NCBI GenBank assembly: GCA_947095535.1
Contig: OX352772.1
Coordinates: 32,879,445 to 32,943,444, forward strand
DNA from: Poecilobothrus nobilitatus
Taxonomy: Eukaryota > Arthropoda > Insecta > Diptera > Dolichopodidae
Reading direction: 5' to 3'
DNA length: 64,000 nucleotides
The translations under genes and the position numbers were made by a program. Of this stretch, positions 1 through 11,545 are shown piece after piece. The notes beneath the pieces were generated by a model that was not told where the DNA came from, ran no database searches, and saw only the letters and a program-made list of their open reading frames with translations. Position 1 is the first letter of the stretch, and each line of letters begins with the position of its first letter.

Positions 1-540
1 TCTTTTTCTTTACTAGTTTTGGAGATATGCTCCTTTGCTTCGGGTTCGTTCGGAAGCTTCTAAAATCCGAACCCATGGACCAAATTCTCTCCAATTTCCA
101 AGACTTAAATCAAACATGAAAGAACATTATTGTACCAAATTTACAGGTTCTATCTTTGTTGATTTTGGAGATAATCTCAATTGCTCAGCAACCATTCTGT
201 AGCACCATGCCAAAGTTAATATGTTCTATACTTTAGGTGTAGGGTATAAAAAACTTGCAAACAAGTGTTTTAGCTCTAATTAAAAAAAATGTATGTATTT
301 AAGGATAACAAGTCCTTCAGCATGTATGAAATCTTGAAGAATAAATTTTGAAGAAAAGACTATGTTAGTTTCTGTAGAGCAATTAATAATACTTATAAAA
401 CAAAAAAGCCTTAAAGTACCAAAATCTCGAAAATGACTGAATACAGAGTCCAACCTCCTATACGATTTTTTTCTGATTTTAGCGTTAGGAAGACATCACG
501 TGCTGAAATATTCGCACTGTTATGTGAAACACCCTATAAG
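1..540. repeat. possible transposon relic (end-like motif at 523-535)
   Basis: This stretch is less AT-rich and less homopolymeric than what follows. It ends near TGTGAAACACCCT, whose reverse complement AGGGTGTTTCACA resembles the GGGTGTTTC-type ends of many insect DNA transposons. No partner inverted repeat is visible in the window. No coding frame is supported. Confidence 0.2.
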
Positions 541-1126
541 TATATACCATATTTATGTAATACTTATGTATATTTTTTTTAATTAATTACTTTAAATTAT
601 GAAAATTAATATGAATTATAATGATGATTTGATTTTATAATGAAATATATCAGTTCATCGTTCATCGTCGTCCACTTAATTGAATGACTCAAATGTCCTA
701 TACTTAATATCTATATAAAATAAGAAATTACTGAAATGTTTATTTTTCAAGGTTAACAGTGCAGTGCAAGTAAAATATGTTTTTCGTTTTGTATATTTAG
801 AACGGGATAGGTTAGATTAGCTCTCCTGTTTAGCAAGAAATTGTAGCTTAGTTATTTGTTTTAGTTATAGCCGTTATAGTTCTTTGGTCTGATAATCATA
901 TAAGGAGAATGTGAAAGATTTCTTCTATCTCATTTGGAAATGTAATAGCAAATCAACTGTCAACATATGAATATTATATTCTCTTAACCTTCATAGTTTA
1001 TTGAAGTTTTCACCATACTTGATCGAAGTTAATGTTTCGACCGTGTTTAATTATTGTCTTATTTTGTTAAACACTAAAATATCCAAGATCAATATATTTT
1101 TACGAAAAGTTAATTTTTTTTGGAGA
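541..1126. other. AT-rich DNA, no feature seen
   Basis: No coding frame, RNA gene or repeat structure is supported. It lies just downstream (minus-strand sense) of the open frame at 1127-1453 and has no clear AATAAA poly(A) signal for it. Confidence 0.5.
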
Positions 1127-1453
1127 TCATACCTCTGTCGTAAAACCTAAAGTCATTACTCTATACCATTGCTCTAACGGAATTTTCTTTCTAAAGCTTA
1201 AGTTAAGCAGCCGTTGGCATTTGTAGACAATTTTATAAGATAAATGAGTATGTTCAGGATTATTAATTAACATTGTAGAAAATCTTTCAGAATTGATGCT
1301 TAATTCAAGAATATTAACACGTTTAATACTTCTATCTGGACTATTAAACACATACATTTGTTTATTACTAGAGTTATCCTGGGTTCTAAAGATACTTTCT
1401 GTGATGATATTATAATTTTGATGAAGGGAAAAAATAATATGTTGTGTTTACTG
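1127..1453 (-). CDS. unidentified open frame, possible terminal exon or transposon relic
   Basis: A minus-strand frame stays open for about 108 codons, from just after an in-frame TAA near 1454 to a TGA at 1127-1129. An internal Met lies at about 1357. The peptide is not low complexity: it contains NSPDRSIKRV, NNPEHTHLSYKIV and a C-terminal IPLEQWYRVMTLGF. An AG that could be a splice acceptor (ATCATCACAG) lies inside the frame near 1405, so it could be a last exon. No domain was recognised and no poly(A) signal was found. With stops at roughly 9% of codons, a frame this long is expected about 0.3 times in a window of this size, so chance is possible. An eroded transposon ORF is the other alternative. 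Confidence 0.25.
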
Positions 1454-3250
1454 GTGTTTCCATAGTAATCAATTATAATATTGATTTTATTAAAATACTG
1501 AATATATTGTTAAATAATAATTTATTGATAGTTTACACTTCCTCTTTCCTCTTTCAGTAACCATACAATTAATTCAATCAATTGAAATTGAAATTAAATT
1601 GAAAATCCTATGTATGCTCATTTTTCTGATAATTTAAAGAATATTAAAAAAAAAAGAAAGTCAATCGTTGAATATAATTGGTTATTAGTATTGAAAGTTG
1701 TTGAAAGCTGCTATTTTCAAGTCTTTTTCGAGTTTCGATCTAAAACAAATTAGTTAAATGCATCCATTTACACCTCTTTATATCAACAAAAAATTTTTTT
1801 CTTGGTTAACATTTTCATAAAAATTTACAATGCCATTTTAAAATTTTCTAATTATATAATCTTTAATAAATAATAATAAAAATAAGACAATTCCATAAGA
1901 CAATTTCAGTTTTTTTTTTCATTTTGAAAATTTTTACGCTTGAAATGATAGCTACATCGTAAAATTCTTTTTAAAATGAATTTTTCACATAGTTAAACTT
2001 TTAAATAAAAATTCAAATTTTTAATTTCTTCTTTATAAAACAGAAGTTCCCAACAATTTTATTTTTATATATTTAAAAAAAAAAAAAAAGATATGTGATC
2101 AGATTAACTCTATAATGATAATGACGACGACGATGATGATGATCATTCAATTAAATTATGATTCTTTCTATTTTTTCTTTCCATATTTCTCTCAAATGTG
2201 ACTTAAGTTACAAGTAACAAGATTATGATTGAATTTGAATCATATATGAAACAAACAACTATTGGGCATGACGTATGTTTTTTTTTTTTTTATTTTTCTT
2301 TCTTAAATGTAAAAATTTATCTGTACACAAACTGAAAACCCTAAAATAGATAAATAAAAAAAAAAACAATAGAAAATCATAATATATTGTATATATACAA
2401 TGAAGATACCATGTAATATAATACACGTGCCAATTCTCATAAGACTGGACACATTACAGCTGCATGGTGATTATTATTTAAAGAAAATATAAAATTCAAT
2501 CATTAAGAAGTTGTAATCTGATATATAGATACATTTTGATTTTAAAAGAAAGTAATGATATCTTACTAAGTTACAATAACTTTCCACGGAATACGAATAT
2601 CATTTGCTGAGAGAATCTGAGATTACTTTTAGTATAGTGGAAATATTTTTTTTTTTTTGTTATTCAGTATAAAAACAAAATTAAAGTTATTTTTCGTTTA
2701 AGATGAATGAATTTTGTATTGTAAATACTAAAAATCCCAACGGAGGTTAAATTTTATCTTATATGGGAACAAGATACAGATTTAATACAAAGCGCTTATA
2801 TGTATATAAGTAAAAAGAACATTATATATGTAGACATGAAAAGTATAAGATTAGCTCATTAAAAATCACTAAAAGTATTCGTTTTTTGCACTTATAAGTT
2901 ATAATACAAAAAATAAAGTCACTATTTAAGTGTTTTAATCATTATAAGTACAAAGGACTTCTAAATTCCAATTAAAATATTTTCGTGAAGGTTTTTAAAA
3001 GTTTAAATTTATCAAATTAAAATTGAAATTATTTAATTTTAGTTTTGAACTCTCTCGAAGTTTTAACGATATTTGTGACTTCTGATCAACCATCTACATA
3101 GTTTACTTAAAAATGGAAGAATCGTACACCGTAAATTTTATAGATTAAATTACAAGAATATAGAAAATGACAAAATGTATCAAATTTTAACTTTAATTTT
3201 TCATATTCAAAGATTATTTTCTTGTGTTTTATTTTTTACTTGAATTTTTT
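1454..3250. other. AT-rich DNA with simple repeats, no gene seen
   Basis: It contains long A and T runs (for example near 2073 and 2280) and a short imperfect GAC/GAT microsatellite near 2125-2145. No supported frame or element was found. Confidence 0.5.
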
Positions 3251-4189
3251 GGTGACATGTCACAGCTCTCTTTGTCATAACTCCCTAACGGACTTTTGAC
3301 ACTTTTGATGTCAAAAGTCCCTTAAAAAAAATGTCATAAGTGGATATTTAGGGACTTATGACAAATTCAAAAGTGTCATAACTCCCTTTATGATTTATGC
3401 TTTATAATTTCACAAATCGAAACTTTTATTATATATTTCTACATTGGGCTGGTCGCTGGTCGGTTTCAAAATCAAAGTTGTTCCTTTTTCCAGAGTGCTG
3501 TATATATGCATATCCAGAGTGCTAGATTCTATATTAGAAAGTAAGTTAAGTTAGTTAAAAAATCAAAGTTGATCCTTTTTCCAAAATATTTAAAACTATG
3601 TAACGATTTCAAAATATTTAAAGATTGTTTTCAAATACTATCTACAATAGCAGATGGGTCGGAAATTCTATGCCCATTTTATAGAACAATCGTTATTGAT
3701 TCAACTGAAGTTTTTTTATAAAATTTTTTTTATCATAAGTGTTTTGTATCACAAATTACTTTTTTTTTTTTTTTATAAATACGTAATTTAAAATATGAAT
3801 CTATTTTTGTTTAATAAAATGAAATCAATTTAGTTAATAAAATTATAGTAAAATTAATATTTCTTTTAATTATTTAAACTCGCCCAATTTTCGTCAAAAT
3901 CCCTATATTTCTGAGAAAAGGAATATATTATCCCCAAAAATTCTGAACCGTTTGGTTAAACTCCTGGAAAAGATTGCATATCGTCATGCATCAATATAAC
4001 AACTTTTTTCGTCATAATACTCTTTAAGGGACTTATGGCACTTAATAAAATATTTAAGTTTGTCAAAAGTCCCTCTGAAAAAAAGTGTCATAACTCCCTA
4101 AGGGACTTATGACATTTTACAAAGTGTCATAAGTACCTTAGGGAGTTATGACACTTTTGATGTGTGAAAGGGAGCTGTGACATGTCACT
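3251..4189. mobile_element. foldback/MITE-like element I with palindromic termini
   Basis: The two ends carry a perfect 17-bp inverted repeat (GTGACATGTCACAGCTC at 3252-3268, its complement at 4172-4188). The first 12 bases are themselves a perfect palindrome. Both arms (about 3270-3390 and 4010-4170) are built from repeats of TCATAACTCCCTAAGGGACT-like units in both orientations. The flanks aatttttt and aacttttt match at 7 of 8 positions and could be an 8-bp target duplication. The centre (3462-3590) carries two copies of the core found in the other foldback elements here (TCAAAGTTG..CCTTTTTCCA). There is no transposase, so it is non-autonomous. Confidence 0.75.
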
Positions 4190-6435
4190 AACTTTTTACA
4201 TAGCTTTTCTATTTCCAGTGAAAAAATTTGAATTAATTTATATAAAGATTTGAAATTCGTATTTGAAGATATGTATATTTTATTTTACGATTATTCTTTT
4301 TACTGGAAACTTGATATAATACGCCTTATGCTAATGACATCGAAAACTAGAATTAAAAATATGGAGAAGCTATAAAATTGTTAAATTTTTTTAGTGTTCC
4401 CAACATTATTTTCTTCTATTTTTAGTTATTCATAAACCGCTGTTTTACACTCGTTTTAGTATCTTGGTAGAATTGCACAGTGCTTTGTACGCCGATCTTT
4501 TTTTTTTGGAGAGGTACTGCAGATTCTAACGCCAGTAAACATCTGCAGGAAAAATATATTTTGACTTGATTCAGCTACCATTCGCCTTAGGTTCAATGAC
4601 AAATGAATGGCTAAACAATTTATAGAGGCTATTTATTCTTTATAGATGTAATTATATCAATAAGTTATTGGAAAATTTAAAAAAAAAACAAACAATTTTA
4701 ACTAATACCTTATAAACTCACTGATATCCAAATATTTTAAAGTAAACAAACAAATATACAAATATAATATTTTTTTTATTATAACACAAATATAAGATTA
4801 TTACAAAGTAAGTACAAACAAATTTTATCGATATATCGAAACAATTATTGATGTGATAACGCCTTGTACTGTCTCACTTAGTAATTGATTATGAATTAAT
4901 TTGATTATTGATTAAGAATATAAATATACATTTCCCTTCATTATTCATCATAAGTATTCATATTTTCCTAGCATACATTCTCTCTTGTTCCAACATGTAC
5001 CTGTCATGGTACAAACACGTTTATCATCCTAGCTCTTAAATAATTAGTAAACGAAAAAAAAACAATCTTACGAATTTTAAAAAGAACGTTTACAGAAGAA
5101 AGAAAAATAAAAAAGTTTAAAATATATGGTTGACTTGGATAACTTTTAAAGTGCCCTACAAAATTTGTAGTTAAACCAGCTCTACGTCCTTTGTTATAAA
5201 TTTAATAAAAAAATTTAATGATACTTGAAGAATAAGTTGAATGAAGGGTTTTCTCTAATATATTATTATCAAAAAAAAAACAGTTATAAACCTTAAATCC
5301 TAATTACCAATTATTCTAACTATACTAAAAACAAATGGTTGATGTATACAGTTCAGTTAAGGTTTTGGTGCTTATACCATTGAAAAAAGTAAAAATGATT
5401 TTTTTACAAGAAGAAAATGTTGGTAAATAAAAATGACCTGTTAAACTTTTCTCCTTTCCAAGAAGCTTCAGAATTTTTATTATATAAAAGAAATTTGCAA
5501 ATTAAAAACAGAAGCGCTATTAAAAATCAAAAAAAATACCCTATTTCAAAAATATTTCATGACATTTTTTTGTCTGCAAATACAGTGGAAAATTTAAAAA
5601 AAAAAACAAAACTAATTCTACTTTTGGGTACAAATATGTAATTATAATAAAATAGTGAAAATGATTTCATTCAATTTTTCATTCCATATGAATGGTTGTT
5701 TTTGTGGTTTTTTTTTTTTCTTTTTATTTCGATAAGATTAATGAAAACTCTATGATGCGCATAGGATTTTGACTTACTCTACTTTATGAAAAGTTCCTCT
5801 AAATATGGTGCATATACAAAAAATTAACTACAGTTTAATACAGTTCCTGAAGGTTAAAACCTATGTCCAAAATTTATTAGATGTCTTAGCAATAAATAAA
5901 AAGAAAATAATATTTCTGCTTATTAAATTTCGATACACCATACTACGAAATCTCCTGTATTCCTACTTAAAATCTCCCCTCTACTACTTAAAATCTCATT
6001 TTCTTGCTTTTTTTTTGCGAAAAATTCCAGCGAAAATTTTGTTACCGCGTATAAAATGGACAAAATGTATTTTGGGAATAAAACTTTTTCGCTCTGAAAA
6101 ATAATTGCTTCAATAAACTCAAAATCAAAAAAATGACTCGAGCCATTATAAAGTGGCCGTTGTAAAAAGAAAATGATAAAAAAGGATATTTCGAAAAAAT
6201 GAGATTTTGTCACGTTTCCTATTCAGATTTAATATTATATAAGATTTTTTTTTTTTTGTTTTCAACTTACACAATTATTTTAATTCAATAATTCAAATTT
6301 TAATTAAAAAACAATTGGAAAATTTTAATGACCATTGAACTTTTATAAAATAAAATAACTATGAAAATTTCAAGAAAAATCTTAAATTATAATTAAAATT
6401 TTACCAAATAAGTAAATTTCCTTTTATCTCCTTTT
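4190..6435. other. AT-rich DNA; weak open frames and one small inverted repeat
   Basis: Two short plus-strand frames (5417-5641, 74 codons; 5805-6104, 99 codons) lack recognisable domains, are Lys/Phe/Leu-rich, and are of a length expected by chance here. A 13-bp inverted repeat (AAAATCTCATTTT at 5990-6002, complement at 6196-6208) with a nearby CTACTTAAAATCTCC-type short repeat may be another small foldback relic. Confidence 0.4.
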
Positions 6436-6870
6436 TTAGCACATTTTTCAAAAACAAAAAATTGAAAAAGTTATTTTTAGTAGTTTCAGTCTGTCCATCG
6501 GTCTATTTACAAAATTTGCACATCGTTTAAAATGAAACATTGAAATTTTAACCATGTATAGTTAAAAAAGTTAATGTTGAGAACATATTTTTTATTTAGC
6601 CCTAGCCGTTACGAACCTACAATCCTATTTTTATGTTTGTATATATCTTATAGGTTATACTTAACATTTTTTCGCAATATAAAAATGCCATAGGACAGAA
6701 CCTTTTTTTACCTTTATATAAATCAATATCAAAATTATACCCTTTTTTTAATTTATTATTTAAATTTACTGTTATGTGAAAATAAATTTTCCAAGATTTA
6801 TATATATATCTTCGTAACCTCTGTAGATAAGTCTTGAGATTTTGGACGAAGAAAAAATCATTCAGAACTA
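6436..6870 (-). repeat. dispersed repeat family B, 3' half
   Basis: In minus orientation this matches the 3' part of the family B copies at 17147 and 51992. It has the TTTTTTAGCACATTT end, the 'TTTACAAAATTTG.ACA.CGTTTAAAAT' region, an ACCATGTATAG block and the GTTATGTGAAAA..AAATTTTCCAAGA block. The matching 5' half appears again at about 9290-9510 in the same orientation, so this copy seems to be interrupted. Confidence 0.6.
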
Positions 6871-7120
6871 TCATAAGAAACAGAAAATTCTTTCACTCCC
6901 TATTTAAAAGAGAACCCAAAAATTAAGGGATGATTTCATTATTTTGGGATCTTATTTCTATTTGGGGTCTTATTTCATATAAAATAATCCGCTAAAATAA
7001 AATAAATTGCAAATGAAATAACCCCTCAAACAAAATTACTATCTACCTTTATACCTACTGCAAACTAAAAAAAAAAAATGTTCACATTTTGTTATTGTTT
7101 TTATATTTCAACATCAAAGG

Positions 7121-7273
7121 GGTGATCTCGGTTGCCTAGTGGATAAGACCATATGAAATACGGTCTAAACACCGATCATCGTAAGAATAATCCCCTCTTA
7201 AGACAATTAACGGCATGCTTGAAAAGGGAAGGCTGTCACATTTATGGGGCAGAGGAATAACCTAAAAAAAAAA
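7121..7273 (+). mobile_element. tRNA-derived SINE, diverged copy
   Basis: It begins GGTGATCTCGGTTGCC and has an A-box-like TTGCCTAGTGGATAAGA. The middle is AATACGGTCTAAACACC, followed by TCGTAAGAATAATCCCC and GGAAGGCTGTCACATTTATG with an A-rich tail. The B box is poorly kept. Order and wording match the better copies at 28763 and 38516. Confidence 0.7.
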
Positions 7274-7329
7274 GCATTAAAGGATTTAACATATCGGTAA
7301 AGACCGCACCCCCGCTAAACTAATTTTTT

Positions 7330-8860
7330 TTTTTTTTCCTATTACTCCACTAGGGAGCATAGGGCTTCCACTTGAAGTCTCCAGTCTTCCCTGCTTAACG
7401 CTTTTTCCTCAATCATGCTCCAGGACAAATTGCATCTGCTTATTTCACTTAGGACAGTGCGCTTCCAAGTCATTCTGGGTCTACCTCTAGCTCTAGAACC
7501 TCCTTGTGGATTCCAACATAGCGAAACTCTGTTTATGTCATTTTCATTTTTCCTCAATGTGTGCACGATCCATTTCCACCTTCTCCTGGTTATTTGTTTT
7601 ACTAGGGGTTCCTCATTTGTTAAGTTCCATAGATCTTTATTGCTGATTCTGTTCGGAATCCAGAAAATTCTGCATATGATTCTTAGGTGCTTGTTTATGA
7701 AGACTTGCAGCTTATTCTTGATGGTGTTCGTTAGCAACCGAGGTAACAGAATTCGTCTACGCTATCTATGTGTTGGCCTTCTAGTATGATAGGGGTGTTG
7801 CTTGGGCAGTGAACAAACATTGCCTTAGTTTTGTTAATGTTTATTTCGAGCCCTCTTTTCCGTGCCGCCTGCTGTAGAAGGTTCAGTTTCGACTGCGTTT
7901 CAGCTTGGCTGTGCGACAAGAGGCAGATCTCGTCAGCGTAGTCGAGATCAGAGAGATTCCTATCATCAGACCAATTGATGCCATCCCAGGTGTTACTGAT
8001 TTCTCTCATTATGTCATCCAAGACTATTGTGAATAACAGTGGCGATAGAGGGCATCCTTGTTTGCATTCATTGTGAATGGATCGCTGATATTTCCACTAT
8101 GTGATACCGAGAGTTCGACGTTATCATAGAGAGCACGAATTATACTCACGATTTTCCTTGGTATATTCCTGTTCACAAGGGCTTTCCATATGGCTTCTCT
8201 TTGTATAGAGTCGAATGCCTTCTTAAAGTCAACGAAGACCAGAGACAGCGGTGATCGCCATTCGTGTGATTGCTCCACTAATATTCTTAGTGTGTTGGCT
8301 TGATCGAGACAGCTTCTACCCGGCCTGAAGCCAGCTTGCTCGTTTCTTAGCGTGTTCTGCACCTTTTTTTGGAGTCTATTCTGAATAATGTTTGTGATGG
8401 TTTTTTATATTTATTCAGTAATGTAACACCCCTCCAGTTGTTGCAATCAGAAAGATCACCTTTCTTTGGAAATTTGATAACAATTCCTTTTTTCCATGAT
8501 GATGGTATTGTTTCTGATGCCCAAGCGCTTTTATATGCGGGTGGATGAGTTCTGCTGATGATTATGGATCTGATTTTAGTATCTCACTTGGTAGACCATC
8601 GTCTCCTGCTGCCTTATTACTTTTCAATCTTAAGATGGCGTCTTTAATCTCACGGATTGAGGGTGCTGAGCTGAGAATAGCGGTGTTTTCTTCACTGAGG
8701 TCATTGGTGGTTACTTCCGAGTGAGGGCTGTGTGTCAGCTGAATGTTGCTTATTTCCTCAAAGTGCTCTTTCCAACGCTGGGTTTGTTCTTGAATGTTGG
8801 TTAGAGCGTTGCCGTTTCGATCTTTTATAGGGCGGTTAACTCTGTGAGAAAACAAATTAT
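7330..8860 (-). pseudogene. degraded non-LTR retrotransposon (LINE) reverse transcriptase, 5'-truncated
   Basis: The minus strand encodes the RT region of a LINE broken over several frames. In order: an N-terminal part with RWKEHFEEI and KSNKAAGDDGLPSEILK (8855-8562); WKKGIVIKFPKKGDLSDCNN in a second frame (about 8530-8420); NEQAGFRPGRS and motif A FVDFKKAFDSI (8362-8100); QGCPLSPLLF after a frame change near 8075; and the catalytic region LDYADEICLLS (about 7945). The C-terminal part has RRWKWIVHTLRK and RGRPRMTWKR (7737-7342). The catalytic box reads YADE instead of YADD, which alone should abolish activity. A T run at 7325-7337 is the poly(A) tail on the minus strand. The RTE-like clade is a guess. 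It sits inside the foldback-like element. Confidence 0.85.
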
Positions 8861-9075
8861 TGAAACCTTAATTTTGTAACCAACTATAAAATTCATCATA
8901 ATTCAGAATCTCACATATACATATATCCACACATCTGTATAACTCTTATTTTTATAAATTTTTTTCCTGGATTTTTAAATTTGAAATTTTATAATTCGCG
9001 ATTTTGAAGTTTCAGGAAATTTTGACGCCATTTTTTTTCGGAATTTTGATTTTCGGGATTTTGTTGTTCTGAAAA
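8858..9075. repeat. shared foldback core unit plus GGGATTTT-type arm repeats
   Basis: The sequence 8858-8950 (ATTGAAACCTTAATTTTGTA, AACCAACTATAAAATTC, TTCAGAATCTCACATATAC) is the reverse complement of the core in the elements at 19821, 40141, 46754 and 49449. The next 120 bp carry GGATTTT/CGGAATTTTGATTTTCGG repeats like those at 20225-20390 and 50000-50225. Confidence 0.6.
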
Positions 9076-9289
9076 ATGCAGTTATCTCTTAATTAATATA
9101 CTCGTATGTTATTTAGCTTTTCTTAGTATAGATAACATTTTAAAAGAATTTGGGTATAACATTTCAAAATAATTTGGGAGATTATTTCATTTTAATTTGG
9201 AGGTTATGTCACTTTATTCCGGGAATATTTAATTTTGAAATTATCTCTCATTTTGTTGAGTGTTATTAAATTTTTTTTTTTTTTTTAGG

Positions 9290-9510
9290 GATAATTACCT
9301 TGAACAGTTACCTTGAACCGTTATAACCTGAATTTCTAACTATATAGAGTTTCCTTAAAATTGAAGAAAGTGTCTCTTAACATTTTACAATATTTTTCTT
9401 TTTATATAAATTCTAAGAAAATTTACAAATTTTGATGCAGGTGCAAATATTTTAAACTGTTTTTGTTGTCGGTTGATGTAAAATGTGCACCTTTTAAAAC
9501 CTTTTAGATT
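9290..9510 (-). repeat. dispersed repeat family B, 5' half
   Basis: Reading on the minus strand it starts AAAAGGTGCACATTTTACAT, corresponding to the AAAGCGCACATTT start of the copies at 17147 and 60183. It continues through the CTAAGAAAATTTACAAATTTT and GAGTTTCCTTAAAATTGA blocks also found at 52600-52790. It is the likely partner of the 6436-6870 half. Confidence 0.55.
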
Positions 9511-10714
9511 TATATTTTATCTTTTTTTACTTTTATTTTTAAATTTAATACAAAACAAAATCAATAATCGTATATTTTAGACGATAAACTCTGATTGAAT
9601 TAAAATGTATACCTAATATGAACGTTTTTTTTTTTTTTATCAGAGTCATTATTATGGGTTCAAGTTCGAAAAGATTTACTTTATAATTTTTTTTTATTTT
9701 TCATTTTTTTTTTTTTTTTTAACTATGTATAATCAAAAAAACTTAATGGTAATTTTTGTTTTTATTTTTTTATTTATTTCACTTCATTGTATCACAAGAA
9801 AATTATATCGATTTATCCAAATTGTATTATTAATGCCAAGCCCAAAAAAAAAAAAAAAAAAGAAAAATTGGTTTTTTTTTGTTTTTGTTGTTTTTTTTTT
9901 TCAAATTATTAATCTTGCTACGCTCATCAAAGAAAAATACAAAGTACCCAAACTAAATCGAATTACCATATAAAATCAATAAATTTTGAATGTTTTTAAT
10001 ATTTTTTAATCATAGCCAGATTCAAAGTAAAAAATTAAACCAATCTATATAAACTTTATATATATAGATTGACTGGTAATCTGCCACCTGTTTTCACAGG
10101 TTTGTTTTTTTTCTCTTTATCTTAAACCCAATGTTGATGAATATAATAACATATTATGTATATATATATATATATATATATAGTTATATTTAGTCAGGTT
10201 GTTAATCTTAATTTTGTATTGCATATATATACATGCTGTGTATAATATATGTACATAATATATATGTATATATATATATATATATGTATAATATGTATAG
10301 GTTAGTTAGATCATAATATATTTAACGCGATGATCTCTGTGGGAAAATTATTAACAGACTGATGATATTGGGAAAAACTTCAATATATATAAATAAATTA
10401 ATTCATAAAATTTCACTTCTTTTTTTTTTTAAATTTTATGGCGCCCTATATATAGAAGATCTGGTTTTTATGTTTTTTTTTTTATGTAATCGATCATTAA
10501 TTGTTTCAATTATTATTATTATTATTATTATTATAAAATACAAAGTTGTATTGTATTTAAGAAGAATGATTTAGTTTTCAATGAATTGATTTTGTTTTGA
10601 TTTTCCGTTTTATTATGGATTAATTAATTGTGATTTTAATCTGTTAAGAGTTTATATGGAAGATTTTATTAATTTAAGATGGATGACCCTAATAATATTT
10701 GTTTATACCGAAGT
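9511..10714. other. low-complexity DNA with microsatellites
   Basis: It holds T-runs and A-runs (9640-9900), a TATATAGATT hairpin near 10045-10070, TA microsatellites near 10155-10182 and 10260-10290, and ATT repeats at about 10510-10533. No gene is supported. The open frames here consist of Lys/Phe/Ile from the homopolymer runs. Confidence 0.5.
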
Positions 10715-11545
10715 TTCTTTTTTTTTTCTTATTTTACTCCCTTTGGGAAAATAGGGCTGCTATAAAGCTCTTTCATGTTTTCCATGCTCTCTGATTCTAT
10801 TTTGAGTCTGTTAGTCTGTTATTTGATTTCTAGTCATGTTATTTACAATTATATTTATTTATTTCTTTTTGTACTGATCTGGGCCATGTATCTCGCGAGT
10901 TGTCTATATTTCTTTTAACTTGTGAATTCCATTTTAGAGCTTCACGCTGTGATATTGTTTACAGGTTTTCTTAGAGTGTGACTTATCCATCATCATTTTT
11001 TCTTCTTTATCTGAATGGTTATTGCTTATTGCCTATCCTTAATCATATCTCAAAGTTCGGTGTTTTTAACTTTTCTGGGCCAGACAATTTTACATATTGT
11101 TCGTAAGTACTTATCTGTTAATGAAAACTTGCAATTTTTCAGTGTATTTTTTTCTTTATCAGCCACGTATCACTGGCGTATAACAATACCAACTTTACAC
11201 ATAGTAAGTATCAAATATTCTTAGTTTTGTGCGCCTAAAAATATGTGATTGTTGTCATATATTCAAGAGCCTTCCGTATAATATTTTGTTGTTGATGTTG
11301 CAAGAGGCATTATTTGGGCTTTTAAAGGGCATTTCTTAGGTATTTTCCCTAGGATATTTTCCTTAGGATTCTTAGGTATTTTGTTTTGTTAGTATTTATT
11401 TGGAGACCAAGTTCTAGGACATTCTTCTTGTATTTTCTTGCATGTCATTATCTGTATGGGCAAGTAGGGCGATATCATCCGCATAACAAGTCATCCAATC
11501 TTGTTGTTAGATTCCATTTTATTCCTCTTATACCGAAGTTAATTA
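10715..11545 (-). pseudogene. second, older LINE reverse-transcriptase relic
   Basis: It is the same general family as the LINE at 7330. The T run and CTCCCTTTGGGAAAATAGGG at 10718-10757 match the 3' end at 7325-7360. On the minus strand GATTGGATGACTTG.. at about 11500 encodes CYADDIALLA, the RT catalytic box with both Asp present. Further on (about 11200-11040) the peptide YASDTWLI..KI..ASFH...WP.KLKT parallels the 'ETW..N.LQVFIN' region that ends the RT domain. Stops and frame changes are frequent and no long frame survives. It is truncated at its 5' end and older than the 7330 copy. Confidence 0.7.

Larger units (their letters stand above)
6900..9290. mobile_element. foldback-like element nested in family B and hosting a SINE and a LINE
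   Basis: The left arm (6911-7035) and right arm (9120-9250) share related short units in inverted orientation, such as AATGAAATAACCCCTCAAA on the left and AATGAAATAATCTCCCAAA in the complement of the right. The inside holds a SINE (7121), a LINE (7330-8860), one copy of the shared core (8858-8950) and short repeats of GGGATTTTG type (8955-9075). The exact ends are unclear. The nesting is inferred from the two family B halves on either side. Confidence 0.4.

Noticed and set aside
7415..7789. Plus-strand 124-codon frame
   Set aside because: It is antisense to the LINE reverse-transcriptase C-terminal region, which has a clear homologous peptide on the minus strand.
9725..9973. Plus-strand 82-codon frame
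   Set aside because: Its length comes from A and T runs (poly-Lys and poly-Phe). No sign of selection.
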